This document shows, in pieces, positions 36,317-44,749 of a stretch of DNA of 64,000 nt (its first letter is position 1; every line of letters starts with the position of its first letter). The DNA lies in contig JACKLQ010000002.1 of NCBI GenBank assembly GCA_024235835.1, forward strand, positions 248,001 to 312,000. The letters are read 5' to 3'. The stretch comes from Thiobacillus sp. GTDB taxonomy: Bacteria > Pseudomonadota > Gammaproteobacteria > Burkholderiales > Thiobacillaceae. The notes below the pieces were generated by a model that made no database searches, was not told the DNA's origin, and saw only the letters and a program-made list of their open reading frames with translations. The position numbers and the translations under genes are program-made.

Positions 36317-37051
36317 ATGGGCAAGCGACAGAAACCCCTCGCCATCTTCAAGACAGGTTCCACTTGGCCGGCCATGGCCCAGGCCCGGGGCGATTTCGAC
36401 GACTGGCTCCGCCGCAGCCTGGGCGATGCCGGCACAAATGTCGTGGTCGTTTCCGTCGCCGAAGGCGAGGCCCCGCCACCGCCGGAAAACCTCTGCGGGG
36501 CCATCATCACCGGCTCCCACGCCATGGTCACCGACCGTGCGGAATGGAGCGAATCCCTGGCCGGCTGGCTGCGCCAGGCCGTGCCCGCCGGATTGCCCGT
36601 GCTGGGCATCTGCTACGGCCACCAGCTCCTGGCCCAGGCCCTGGGCGGCGAAGTGGCCAACCTGGAGCCGGAACCTGAAGTAGGCACCGTCTGCGTCGCA
36701 CTAACCGAGGCCGGACTGGATGACCCCCTGTTCCAGGGCCTGCCCCCCAGGTTCCCCGCCCACGCCAGCCACGTGCAATCCGCCAGCCGCCTGCCGGCCA
36801 ATGCCGTGCACCTGGCCTCCAGCGAGCGGGAACCCCATCACGCCTTCCGCGTCGGCCCCCGGGCCTGGGGAGTACAGTTCCATCCGGAATTTGACGCGGA
36901 ATCCATGCGCGCCTACGTCAAGCGCTGGTCCGACAAGCCCCACGCGCCCAAACAGGACTGGGACGCCATCCAGGCCGAGGTGCGGGAAACCCCCGAGGCC
37001 GCCCTCATCACCGCCCGCTTTGCACGCCTGACGATGGGCGAGCACGACTGA
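36317..37051 (+). CDS. Class-I glutamine amidotransferase-like protein
   Basis: A 244-residue stand-alone GATase1 domain of the GMP-synthase-like type. The triad is complete: C99 in LGICYGHQLLAQALGG, H189 and E191 in GVQFHPEF. ITGSHAMVTD and FPAHASHVQSASRLP are the usual surrounding motifs. Such domains hydrolyse glutamine or gamma-glutamyl amides. It sits in the Anbu/transglutaminase/ATP-grasp neighbourhood, where gamma-glutamyl peptide chemistry has been predicted. A specific substrate cannot be assigned. Confidence 0.88.
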   Translation: MGKRQKPLAIFKTGSTWPAMAQARGDFDDWLRRSLGDAGTNVVVVSVAEGEAPPPPENLCGAIITGSHAMVTDRAEWSESLAGWLRQAVPAGLPVLGICYGHQLLAQALGGEVANLEPEPEVGTVCVALTEAGLDDPLFQGLPPRFPAHASHVQSASRLPANAVHLASSEREPHHAFRVGPRAWGVQFHPEFDAESMRAYVKRWSDKPHAPKQDWDAIQAEVRETPEAALITARFARLTMGEHD

Positions 37052-37070
37052 GCAACATTCACCTCCAGGC

Positions 37071-37760
37071 CTAGCCCGCGGCGTTGGCCACCGAGGCCTG
37101 GTGTGCCACTGCGTGGGTGGCGGCCTGGACGGTCTCGTCGTCGGCCAGATAGTAGCGGGCCACCACATGGAACACCGTGTTGGACTCATACACCAGGGGA
37201 ATCCCCGCGGGGATGTTCAACTACATGATCTCCTCGCCAGAAATGTGCTCCAGATGCTTGAGGAGTGCCCTCAGGGAATTGCCGTGGGCCGCGATGAGGA
37301 TCTTCTTGCCATTCTTCAGGCGGGGCAGGATGCTTTTCTCCCAAACCTCCACCACCCGCACCAGGGTATCGGCCAGGGATACACCTGCGGGCAGGTGATG
37401 GGCCGCCATGCCACGATAGCGGGGATCGAAGCGGGGATGGCGGGGATACGTGGTGCTCAGGGGAGGAGGCTGGGTGCCATAGCCGCGACGCCACAGGTGC
37501 ACCTGCTCTTCACCGTAGTGCTCCGCCATGTTGAGCCCCTGCAGGTCACCGAAGTGACGCTTGTTGAGACGCCAGTCCTATTCCACCGGCGGCCACAGGC
37601 AGTCCATCACTTCCTGTACCTCCCACAGGGTGCGGATGGAACGCTTGAACACCGAGGTATAGGCCAGGTCCAGGGTGATACCCGCATCCCTGCCAGCCCC
37701 TCGGATCATGTCCTTGGATGTGGGCCAGGATGCGGCGCTGAGGCTTATTTCCGCCCCCGT
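37071..37760 (-). pseudogene. gpmA: Decayed 2,3-bisphosphoglycerate-dependent phosphoglycerate mutase
   Basis: Minus-strand translation gives a clear GpmA body: DLAYTSVFKRSIRTLW, DWRLNKRHFGDLQGLN, GEEQVHLWRRGYGTQPPPL, then AAHGNSLRALLKHLE and NIPAGIPLVYE. It is broken by two in-frame TAG stops, at 37578-37580 (just before DWRLNKRHFG) and 37221-37223 (before LNIPAGIP). The N-terminal part with the catalytic RHG histidine is absent or unrecognisable. The gene is therefore dead. Its right end abuts the HPPD-like gene. Confidence 0.9.
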
Positions 37761-37775
37761 AGTGTGCGGCCCTGG

Positions 37776-39032
37776 TCAGGCCGGCGTATCCGCCTTGCGG
37801 GCCGCTTCGTCCATGGCCCGCAGGCTTTCCTCCACCCCGGCCGCGTGGGTCAGTTCCGCCACGTTGTCCTTGGTGAAGAAGCCCTGGAAGTCGCCGAAGC
37901 GCTGCACGTATTCGACGATGAGGCTGGAGTATTCCGAGGCGCTGGAGAAGATCTGCTTCAGGCCCTCCTCCTTGGAGCCGATCACGTCCAGCAGGAAGTC
38001 CTGGCCGCAATCGCGCAGGCTTTCCACCACGTAGTCGATATGGGGTTTGCCATTGACCTCCCCGTCCGCCACGGCCACGGCCACGTGGTGCAGGCGGGGG
38101 CCGAAGTTGCGCACGAACTGCTCGGTGGGGCTGGGCAGCTTCAGCAGGTGGTTGACGAAGTAGGGATGATTCGCGGCGGTGAACACCTTGGCCGGGCATT
38201 CCAGCTCGTTGGCGTGGTGCACGCTCTTGGTCACGTTGGTGGACGAGTTCTGGTCGGCGATGTCGTAGGAGCCCCAGTAGTAATAACTGGTGAGGGACAG
38301 GTACTCCAGGATGGCCGCCTCCCGGTTTTGCGAATACACCCGGGTGGCCAGATGGTCGATGGGCAGCAGCATCTTGTCCAGGCCCAGCTTGGCCTGGGTC
38401 TCCTTGGCCCGTTGGTAGGCGGCGTTCACGTCCTCCCGGATCACGCTCCAGCCCAGGGCGTAGACCCGGATGTCCGACTCCGGCCGTTCCCAGTAGCCGA
38501 CGATGTTGTGGGTGTAGGGGCTGGGTTTGACGATGGCCATGTTGCCCGGCAGTTCCAGCCTGCGCACCTGGTCCTGGTTGAAGAAGCGCACGTCCCGGGC
38601 CTTCTGGGTCTCCACCACGTCGTGCAGGTTCCGCACCCGGAAGATCTCCCCCATGTAGCGGGAGTTGGGCTTGTGGGCGCCGATGGGATAGACCTCGTTC
38701 AGGCTGCGGAAGATGCCCCGGGTGTTGGGGTCCTTCACCTCCCGCACCAGGATGTCCGGCGCGCTCATGTCGATGCGCAGGACATGGGTGTCGTGGCTCT
38801 CTGACTCCAGGGTCACCAGATAATTGTATGGCGTCATCAGGCACAGCTCGCCCACGTAGGCCAGGGAGTTGCCCGGCTCCACGGTGATCATCAGGGCGTC
38901 GATCTGGCGGATGGATTCCGTCAGGCCCACCCGGTCCCGCTCTTCCAGCAACTTGATCAGGAACTCCTCGAAGAACGGTGAATTCTGTTTGTCCCCGTAA
39001 CGGGGAAAGCTCAGGGAGTTACCCATGGTCAT
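37776..39032 (-). CDS. HPPD-like (VOC dioxygenase-type) protein in the alpha-E/ATP-grasp operon
   Basis: A 418-residue protein. The first ~200 residues match nothing I recognise. The C-terminal half resembles the VOC fold of 4-hydroxyphenylpyruvate dioxygenases: PIDHLATRV (H227), then SYYYWGSYDI and NSSTNVTKS, RLHHVAVAV (H315/H316), and LIVEYVQRFGDFQGFFTKDN (E374). H227, H315/316 and E374 would form the 2-His-1-Glu Fe(II) facial triad. The ATG overlaps the alpha-E stop codon (ATGA), so it is translated with the alpha-E and ATP-grasp genes. The assignment to HPPD-like is by pattern only; function unknown. Confidence 0.72.
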   Translation of the reverse strand: MTMGNSLSFPRYGDKQNSPFFEEFLIKLLEERDRVGLTESIRQIDALMITVEPGNSLAYVGELCLMTPYNYLVTLESESHDTHVLRIDMSAPDILVREVKDPNTRGIFRSLNEVYPIGAHKPNSRYMGEIFRVRNLHDVVETQKARDVRFFNQDQVRRLELPGNMAIVKPSPYTHNIVGYWERPESDIRVYALGWSVIREDVNAAYQRAKETQAKLGLDKMLLPIDHLATRVYSQNREAAILEYLSLTSYYYWGSYDIADQNSSTNVTKSVHHANELECPAKVFTAANHPYFVNHLLKLPSPTEQFVRNFGPRLHHVAVAVADGEVNGKPHIDYVVESLRDCGQDFLLDVIGSKEEGLKQIFSSASEYSSLIVEYVQRFGDFQGFFTKDNVAELTHAAGVEESLRAMDEAARKADTPA

Positions 39033-40000
39033 TCCTGTTGTGACGCCGCCATCTCGGGCGCGTGCTCGTGGTGCAGGTGAAAGTACTGCCGCGACAAGGT
39101 CTCGTGCAGGTCCCCCAGGTCCGCCTGGATCTGGTCCAGGTACTCATGCAGCACCACCGGCGGCAGGTCGTGAAAGCGCATGCCCTCCAGCCGCTTCCAG
39201 GCCCGGCGCACGGACTTGATGGGTTGGCCGAAACCGGGCAGCACGGCCAGGCAGGTCTCGATCTCGCCCAGGCAATGCACCACGCTGCGGGGGAAATGGG
39301 GGTTGTTCAGCAGAAAGTGCACCACCGAGGCGCCGTTCACGTGCACCCCCACGTGGCGCCGGTACATCTGGTAGGCGGACAAGGCGTTCAGGGTGCTCAT
39401 CCACAGGCGCTCCAGGGTGGCGTGGGAAGCGGCGGTATCCCTAGGCAGCAGCACCGCCGAGTTCACGTCCACGATGCGGGTGGTCATGTCCGCCCGCTCG
39501 ATGTTGCGGCCCAGCTTGATGAACTGGTAGGCGATGTCGTGGCTCATGGACCCCATGAGCAGGCCCACCACCGACTGGCGCCGTTCGATCACCCCGCTCA
39601 GCACCTCGTAGCGCTGGCTGCGCCCCAGGGTGGCCCGGGCGGCGTTGGCCTTCACAAACAGGTGCATGCTGTTGATGCGTTCCCACAGCTCCATGGGCAG
39701 CACCTCCCGGAACGTGCGGGTGTTTTCCCGCGCGTCATGCACGCAGGACACGATGGAGCTGGGGTTGTCCTCGTCCTGGATGAGGAAGCGCATGATGTCC
39801 GCCTCGTTGGGCTGGCCATAATGCTTGCTGTACAGGGCATCCAGGCCCGCCACCCGCAGCATCACGTCCCAGCCGAAGGTGGCGCCCCGGGGCAGGTCCA
39901 GCAGCACCTGGGTGGTGCTGTTGATCAGGCGGGCGGTGTTCTCGGCCCGCTCCAGGTAGCGGGCCATCCAGTAAAGGTTCTCGGCGACTCGGGACAGCAT
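39029..40000 (-). CDS. Alpha-E domain-containing protein
   Basis: A 323-residue all-helical alpha-E (COG2307) protein. It begins with the diagnostic MLSRVAENLYWMARYLERAENTAR motif region and contains SMSHDIAYQFIKLGRNIERADMTTRI, the second E-rich repeat. Alpha-E proteins are almost always next to circularly permuted ATP-grasp proteins and are predicted to cooperate in peptide or amide-bond synthesis. The ATP-grasp gene is 3 bp upstream and the HPPD-like gene overlaps downstream. Confidence 0.95.
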   Translation of the reverse strand: MLSRVAENLYWMARYLERAENTARLINSTTQVLLDLPRGATFGWDVMLRVAGLDALYSKHYGQPNEADIMRFLIQDEDNPSSIVSCVHDARENTRTFREVLPMELWERINSMHLFVKANAARATLGRSQRYEVLSGVIERRQSVVGLLMGSMSHDIAYQFIKLGRNIERADMTTRIVDVNSAVLLPRDTAASHATLERLWMSTLNALSAYQMYRRHVGVHVNGASVVHFLLNNPHFPRSVVHCLGEIETCLAVLPGFGQPIKSVRRAWKRLEGMRFHDLPPVVLHEYLDQIQADLGDLHETLSRQYFHLHHEHAPEMAASQQE

Positions 40001-40003
40001 GGC

Positions 40004-41491
40004 TTACTCCTTGTCCGATTCTTTGTCGGACCCCTTGTCCGCGTCCTTGTCCACATCGACGATCCACGTGTCCTTGCTGCCACCGCCCTGGGAAGAGTTC
40101 ACCACCAGGGAACCCTCCACCATGGCCACCCGGGTCAGGCCGCCGGTGGTGGCGTAGAGCTTGTCGGACTGGAGCACGAAGGGACGCAGATCCAGGTGTC
40201 GCGGCGCCAGCTCGTCGTTTACCAGGGTGGGCGCGGTGGAAATGTCCAGGGTGGGCTGGGCCATGTAGTTGCGGGGGTTCTCCCGGATCAGGCTGGCGAA
40301 CCTGTCCCGCTCCGCCTGGCTGGCCCGGGGGCCAATGATCATGCCGTAGCCGCCGGACTCGTTGGCCGGCTTCACCACCAGCTTGTCCAGGTTGGCCAGC
40401 ACGTAGTCCCGCTGGTCCTCGACCATGCACAGCCAGCTGGGCACGTTGGGGATGATGGCGTCCTGGTCCAGGTAGTACTTGATGATCCGGGGCACGAAGG
40501 TATAGACCACCTTGTCGTCCGCTACCCCTGCCCCCGGCGCGTTGGCGATGCCCACCTTGCCGTTGCGCCAGGCCCGCATCAGGCCCTTCACCCCCAGGGC
40601 GGAATCGGGCCGGAAGGCCTCCGGGTCCAGGAAATCGTCGTCGATGCGGCGGTAGATCACATCCACCCGGCGCAGGCCGGAGATGGTCTTCATGTAGACG
40701 CAGTCGTCGTCCTTCACCACCAGGTCAGAGCCCTCCACCAGATCCGCGCCCATCTGCTGGGCCAGGTAGCTGTGCTCGAAATAGGCGGAGTTGAAGATAC
40801 CCGGCGTCAGCACGGCGATGCTGGGGCGCTCGTTCTCCCGGGGCGACAGGGCCGCCAGGGTGTCGTACAGGCGGGTGGGGTAATCGTCCACCGGCAGGAT
40901 GCGGGTGGCCTGGAACATCTCCGGGAACATGCGCTTCATGAGCTGGCGGTTCTCCAGCATGTAGGACACGCCCGAAGGCACCCGCAGGTTGTCCTCCAGC
41001 ACGTAGACCGTGCCGTCCCGGTCCCGCACCAGGTCGGTGCCGCACACATGGGCCCACACCCCGAAGCGCGGCGTGATGCCCCGGCACTGCTCGCGGAAGT
41101 TCTTGGAGCCCGCCAGCACCTCGATGGGGAACACCCCGTCCCTGACGATCCTCTGCTCGTTGTAAAGGTCGTTGATGAACAGGTTCAGGGCCGTCAGGCG
41201 CTGCTTCAGGCCCGCCTCGATGTGCTCCCACTCGTCCCGGGCCATGATGCGGGGAATCACGTCGAAGGGCCACGCCCGGTCGATGTTGGTGCCGTCGCTG
41301 TACACGGTGAAGGTGATGCCCATGGCCATGATGGCCGCGTCCACCGCCTGGCGGCGGGACTCCAGGGTGCCCGGCCCCAGGGAGTCCAGATACTGGAACA
41401 AGGGCCGCGCCGCGGGCCTGGGCACTCCCTCGGGATCGATCAGCTCATCGTAGGACTGGCTGAGGGCGTAGGCTTTGGCGGCAAGTTTCAT
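40004..41491 (-). CDS. Circularly permuted ATP-grasp type 2 protein
   Basis: A 495-residue predicted amide- or peptide-bond ligase of COG2308. Family segments are TFTVYSDGTNIDRAWPFDVIPRI, YNEQRIVRDGVFPIE, RDRDGTVYVLEDNLRVPSGVSYMLENR and LDKLVVKPANESGGYGMIIGP, with a late MVEGSLVVNSSQGGGSKDTW. The extreme C-terminus is four 4-residue units (VDKD-ADKG-SDKE-SDKE) coded by a 12-bp tandem repeat. It is first in the ATP-grasp/alpha-E/HPPD-like operon, and its 5' region faces the nitrite-channel promoter. Confidence 0.95.
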   Translation of the reverse strand: MKLAAKAYALSQSYDELIDPEGVPRPAARPLFQYLDSLGPGTLESRRQAVDAAIMAMGITFTVYSDGTNIDRAWPFDVIPRIMARDEWEHIEAGLKQRLTALNLFINDLYNEQRIVRDGVFPIEVLAGSKNFREQCRGITPRFGVWAHVCGTDLVRDRDGTVYVLEDNLRVPSGVSYMLENRQLMKRMFPEMFQATRILPVDDYPTRLYDTLAALSPRENERPSIAVLTPGIFNSAYFEHSYLAQQMGADLVEGSDLVVKDDDCVYMKTISGLRRVDVIYRRIDDDFLDPEAFRPDSALGVKGLMRAWRNGKVGIANAPGAGVADDKVVYTFVPRIIKYYLDQDAIIPNVPSWLCMVEDQRDYVLANLDKLVVKPANESGGYGMIIGPRASQAERDRFASLIRENPRNYMAQPTLDISTAPTLVNDELAPRHLDLRPFVLQSDKLYATTGGLTRVAMVEGSLVVNSSQGGGSKDTWIVDVDKDADKGSDKESDKE

Positions 41492-41788
41492 GGTTCAGGA
41501 TTGGCATGTCATGTATTTGTGTAACGCAGAACTCATGCCAGCTCGCCGCCCGCTGCCCCAAATGTGTCCATGGGCACCGGCAGAGCCTTGTCCATGGGGC
41601 TTCCGGGCGCCCCACCTGGAAATAGCGACTGGCCAGGCACGGGCTTGGTGCGCAAGCACCCGGTGCATGACGCACCGTATTAGTGCTGACCACCTTGGCA
41701 ACCCATCCTGCGTCACGGATACAAGTCGCACCCCTCTCAGGTAAGTCGTTTATGTCATCCCCGGATTGATGCCGGACGGGCATCCGGC

Positions 41789-41837
41789 CTTGCACCATGG
41801 CGTGCAAGCCGCGGACAAAAACGCACCATCCTGGCGC
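41789..41837 (+). promoter_or_regulatory. Candidate NtrC upstream activator sites for the NirC-like gene
   Basis: CTTGCAC-CATGGC-GTGCAAG (41789-41808) is a perfect 7-bp inverted repeat, and GCACCA-TCC-TGGCGC (41823-41837) has one mismatch. Their centres are about 32 bp apart, three helical turns, and lie about 130 and 98 bp before the predicted sigma-54 start site. Both resemble the NtrC consensus TGCACC-N5-GGTGCA. Confidence 0.5.
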
Positions 41838-41901
41838 AAACAACCTCCTGCCCAAAACAAGCAATCCCCGCAAACCCGCATGAACAGGGCGTTTTAATCT
41901 T

Positions 41902-41917
41902 TGGCACGGCACGTGCT
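41902..41917 (+). promoter_or_regulatory. Sigma-54 (-24/-12) promoter of the NirC-like gene
   Basis: TGGCACG-GCAC-GTGCT carries GG (41903-41904) and GC (41915-41916) exactly 10 bp apart. This matches the RpoN consensus TGGCACG-N4-TTGCW apart from one T. Transcription would start near 41928, just before the first hexaloop of the leader. Confidence 0.75.
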
Positions 41918-41929
41918 AAACAAGGGTCG

Positions 41930-42054
41930 CCAGGCTAACGGCGGCCTGGTGGAAGCGCGGCGATGAACTCGCCGCCACACAGACAAATGGACAACGGCGT
42001 TCATTTCCGCGTCTCACGTTTTTTCGAGGCGCGGGGATGGACGCCATTTTTTTT
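41930..42054 (+). promoter_or_regulatory. ANTAR-type dual-hexaloop antiterminator overlapping a rho-independent terminator (NirC-like leader)
   Basis: P1 is CCAGGCT-AACGGC-GGCCTGG (41930-41949) and P2 is GGAC-AACGGC-GTTC (41989-42002). Both loops are six bases with A at position 1 and G at position 4, the ANTAR-binding rule. The 3' half of P2 is also the first part of a 20-bp terminator stem (41996-42015 with 42026-42045, several G-U pairs), followed by a run of eight T (42047-42054). The two folds exclude each other, so a bound NasT would permit read-through. Confidence 0.8.
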
Positions 42055-42084
42055 GGTTTTTTTTCGTAACTGAGGGGAATCGTC

Positions 42085-42915
42085 ATGGCCTACCTGCTGC
42101 CTTCCGAATTTGCCACCAAGATGGTGGATGCCGGTGAATCCAAGATCTACATGTCCACCCGGGACACCGTGGTGCGCGCCTACATGGCCGGCGCCACCCT
42201 GGCCCTGGCCGCCGTGTTCGCGGTCACCGTGGGCGTCGCCACCGGCTCCCACCTGGTGGGCTCCATCCTGTTCCCGGTGGGCTTCGTCATGCTGTACCTG
42301 ATGGGCTTCGACCTGCTCACCGGCGTGTTCATGCTCACGCCCCTGGCCTGGCTGGACAAGCGCCCCGGCGTCACCTGGAACCAGATCCTGCGCAACTGGG
42401 GCCTGGTGTTCCTGGGCAACTTCGCCGGCGCATTGACCGTGGCCATCATGATGGCCTTCGTCTTCACCTACGGCTTCAACACCCCCGGCGGTGACGTGGC
42501 CACCAAGGTGTCCGGCATCGGCGAGGCCCGTACCCTGGGTTACGCCCAGTACGGCCTGTCAGGCTGGTTCACCATCTTCATCCGCGGCATGCTGTGCAAC
42601 TGGATGGTGTCCATGGGCGTGGTCGGCGCCATGATCTCCACCCACGTCAGCGGCAAGGTCATCGCCATGTGGATGCCCATCATGCTGTTCTTCTTCATGG
42701 GCTTCGAGCACTCCGTGGTGAACATGTTCCTGTTCCCCTTCGCCATGATCATGGGCGGCGACTTCTCCATCATGGACTACTTCATCTGGAACGAGATCCC
42801 CACCGCCCTGGGCAACCTGGTGGGCGGCCTGGCCTTCACCGGCCTGACCCTGTACGCCACCCACGTGCGTACCGCGGCCAAGCGCACCCTTAGCACCAAG
42901 CCCGCCACCGCCTGA
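42085..42915 (+). CDS. nirC: Formate/nitrite transporter family channel (NirC-like)
   Basis: A 276-residue FNT-family inner-membrane pentameric channel for nitrite or formate. Six hydrophobic segments are visible. Family motifs include GSHLVGSILFPVGFVMLYL, ELLTG-like DLLTGVFML, NWGLVFLGNFAGAL, GMLCNWMVSMGV and FEHSVVNMFLFPFA. Expected function is nitrite uptake or efflux, judging from the NasT-type leader and nirBD downstream in the window. GAGGGG precedes the ATG. A terminator follows, separating it from the PP2C/kinase gene. Confidence 0.92.
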   Translation: MAYLLPSEFATKMVDAGESKIYMSTRDTVVRAYMAGATLALAAVFAVTVGVATGSHLVGSILFPVGFVMLYLMGFDLLTGVFMLTPLAWLDKRPGVTWNQILRNWGLVFLGNFAGALTVAIMMAFVFTYGFNTPGGDVATKVSGIGEARTLGYAQYGLSGWFTIFIRGMLCNWMVSMGVVGAMISTHVSGKVIAMWMPIMLFFFMGFEHSVVNMFLFPFAMIMGGDFSIMDYFIWNEIPTALGNLVGGLAFTGLTLYATHVRTAAKRTLSTKPATA

Positions 42916-42932
42916 TCGGCGACAATGGCAAG

Positions 42933-42964
42933 GGCCCCGGCTCCGCAAGGGGCTGGGGCCTTTT
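42933..42964 (+). terminator. Rho-independent terminator between the NirC-like gene and the PP2C/kinase gene
   Basis: The 12-bp stem (GGCCCCGGCTCC with GGGGCTGGGGCC, two G-U pairs) is closed by a GCAA tetraloop and followed by TTTT. The next gene's ATG lies 2 bp beyond, so any read-through transcript would present that start just after a stable hairpin. Confidence 0.75.
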
Positions 42965-42965
42965 C

Positions 42966-44720
42966 ATGACCATGTCCAGTTCACTACAGATCGCCGTCGG
43001 GCAACATTCCGACAAGGGCCGCAAAGAGGCCAACCAGGATCACCACGGCATCCACATACCCCAGGAACCCCAACTCAGTTCCAAGGGCATCGCCATCGCC
43101 CTGGCGGACGGCATCAGCAGCAGCGATGTCAGCCAGATCGCCAGCCAGAGCGCCGTCAACGGCTTCCTGGCGGACTACTACTGCACCTCGGAAGCCTGGT
43201 CGGTCAAGCAATCCGCCCAGCGCGTACTGAGCGCCACCAATTCCTGGCTCCATGCCCAGACGCGGCAAAGCCACTACCGCTATGAAAAGGACAAGGGCTA
43301 CGTCTGCACCTTCAGCGCCATCGTCCTCAAGTCCCACACCGCCCACCTGTTCCACGTGGGCGACTCCCGCATCTACCGCCTGCGGGGCCACGACCTGGAA
43401 CAGCTCACCGAGGACCACCGCTACCGGGTGTCCAGCGAGCAGAGCTACCTGGCCCGGGCCCTGGGCATCAACCAGCATCTCGACATCGACTACCAGACCC
43501 AGACTGTCGAGCCGGGCGACATCTACGTCCTGGCCACCGACGGCGTGTACGAGCATGCCTCGTCCCAATTCATCGTCCAGACCGTCCACGCCCACCCGGG
43601 CGACCTGGATGCCGCCGCCAAATTCATCGTTGCAGAAGCCCTGGCCCAGGGCAGCGGCGACAACCTCACCCTCCAGATCGTGCGCATCGACGCCCTGCCC
43701 AGCCAGGACGCCCATGCCATCACCCGACATCTCACCGAGCTACCCTTCGCGCCGGACCTGGACGCGCGCATGGAGTTCGACGGCTACCGCATCGTCCGGC
43801 CCCTGCACGCCAGCCACCGCAGCCACGCCTTCCTGGCCGTGGACAACGCCAGCGGCGAACAGGTGGTCATCAAGGTGCCGTCCACGGAACACCGGGACGA
43901 CCCGGCCTACATGGAACGCTTCCTCCTGGAGGAATGGATCGCCCGGCGCATCAACAACCCCCATGTGATGAAGCCCCGCGCCATCACCCGCCGGCGCAAC
44001 TTCCAGTACATCGCCATGGAGTTCATCGAGGGCCAGACCCTGGCCCAATGGATGCGCGACCACCCCAAGCCGGACCTGAAGGCCGTGCGCAACATCGTCG
44101 AACAGATCGCCAAGGGGCTCCAGGCCTTCCACCGCCTGGAAATGCTGCACCAGGACCTGCGCCCGGAAAACGTCATGATCGACGGCACCGGCACGGTGAA
44201 GATCATCGACTTCGGCTCCACCCGGGTCGCCGGCCTGGCGGAACTGGAGGACGGGGACGGCAACACAAATGCCGACGCCCCCATCCTGGGCACGGAGCAA
44301 TACTCCGCCCCCGAATACTTCCTGGGGGAAAACGGCGATGCCCGCTCGGACCTCTTCTCCCTGGGCGTCATCGCCTACCAGATGCTGACCGGCAAGCTGC
44401 CCTACGGCGTCCAGGTACCCCGCGCCCGCACCCGGGCGGCCCAGCGCAAGCTGTATTACGAACCCGCCCGCACGGACGAGCGCCCCATCCCCGCCTGGGT
44501 GGACGAGGCCATCGCCAAGGCCGTGCACCCGGACCCGTACAAGCGCTACGAGGAACTCTCCGAGTTCGTCTATGACCTCTCCCACCCCAACCAGGCCTTT
44601 CTCAGCAAGACCCGGCCGCCCCTCATGGAGCGCAGCCCCCTGGCCTTCTGGAAGACCGTGTCCTTCATCCTGGCCGCCGCCCTGGCCGTGGCGCTCTACA
44701 AACTGCACACCCTCACGTAA
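42966..44720 (+). CDS. Bifunctional PP2C-type phosphatase / Ser-Thr protein kinase, tail-anchored
   Basis: A 584-residue fusion. Residues ~5-245 are a PP2C phosphatase with metal-site motifs NQDHHG (24-29), ALADGIS (45-51), HVGDSRIYR (130-138) and GSGDNL (229-234). Residues ~270-545 are a Hanks-type kinase with the ATP lysine K303, catalytic loop HQDLRPENV (395-403) and DFG at 415-417. A single C-terminal TM (~561-581) anchors it to the membrane. Such fusions recur beside nitrate-assimilation genes in proteobacteria; the substrates are unknown. An in-frame second ATG (42972) is an alternative start. cynS follows 29 bp downstream. Confidence 0.92.
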   Translation: MTMSSSLQIAVGQHSDKGRKEANQDHHGIHIPQEPQLSSKGIAIALADGISSSDVSQIASQSAVNGFLADYYCTSEAWSVKQSAQRVLSATNSWLHAQTRQSHYRYEKDKGYVCTFSAIVLKSHTAHLFHVGDSRIYRLRGHDLEQLTEDHRYRVSSEQSYLARALGINQHLDIDYQTQTVEPGDIYVLATDGVYEHASSQFIVQTVHAHPGDLDAAAKFIVAEALAQGSGDNLTLQIVRIDALPSQDAHAITRHLTELPFAPDLDARMEFDGYRIVRPLHASHRSHAFLAVDNASGEQVVIKVPSTEHRDDPAYMERFLLEEWIARRINNPHVMKPRAITRRRNFQYIAMEFIEGQTLAQWMRDHPKPDLKAVRNIVEQIAKGLQAFHRLEMLHQDLRPENVMIDGTGTVKIIDFGSTRVAGLAELEDGDGNTNADAPILGTEQYSAPEYFLGENGDARSDLFSLGVIAYQMLTGKLPYGVQVPRARTRAAQRKLYYEPARTDERPIPAWVDEAIAKAVHPDPYKRYEELSEFVYDLSHPNQAFLSKTRPPLMERSPLAFWKTVSFILAAALAVALYKLHTLT

Positions 44721-44749
44721 CCCATCCCGTCCACTCCAAGGAGATCACC

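Larger units (their letters stand above)
41492..42084. other. 593-bp regulatory gap between the ATP-grasp operon and the NirC-like channel
   Basis: No gene is seen here. The left part (41492-41780) holds several GGTGC/GCACC inverted motifs near 41650-41685 and presumably the ATP-grasp promoter. The right part holds the NtrC-like upstream sites, sigma-54 promoter and attenuator leader listed separately. Confidence 0.6.

Noticed and set aside
39062..41524. 820-codon open frame antisense to alpha-E and ATP-grasp genes
   Set aside because: Spans two genes and their junction with His/Val-rich shadow composition; no independent support.
41650..41685. GGTGC/GCACC inverted motifs as NtrC sites
   Set aside because: Spacing and orientation do not fit TGCACC-N5-GGTGCA; they are more than 240 bp from the promoter.
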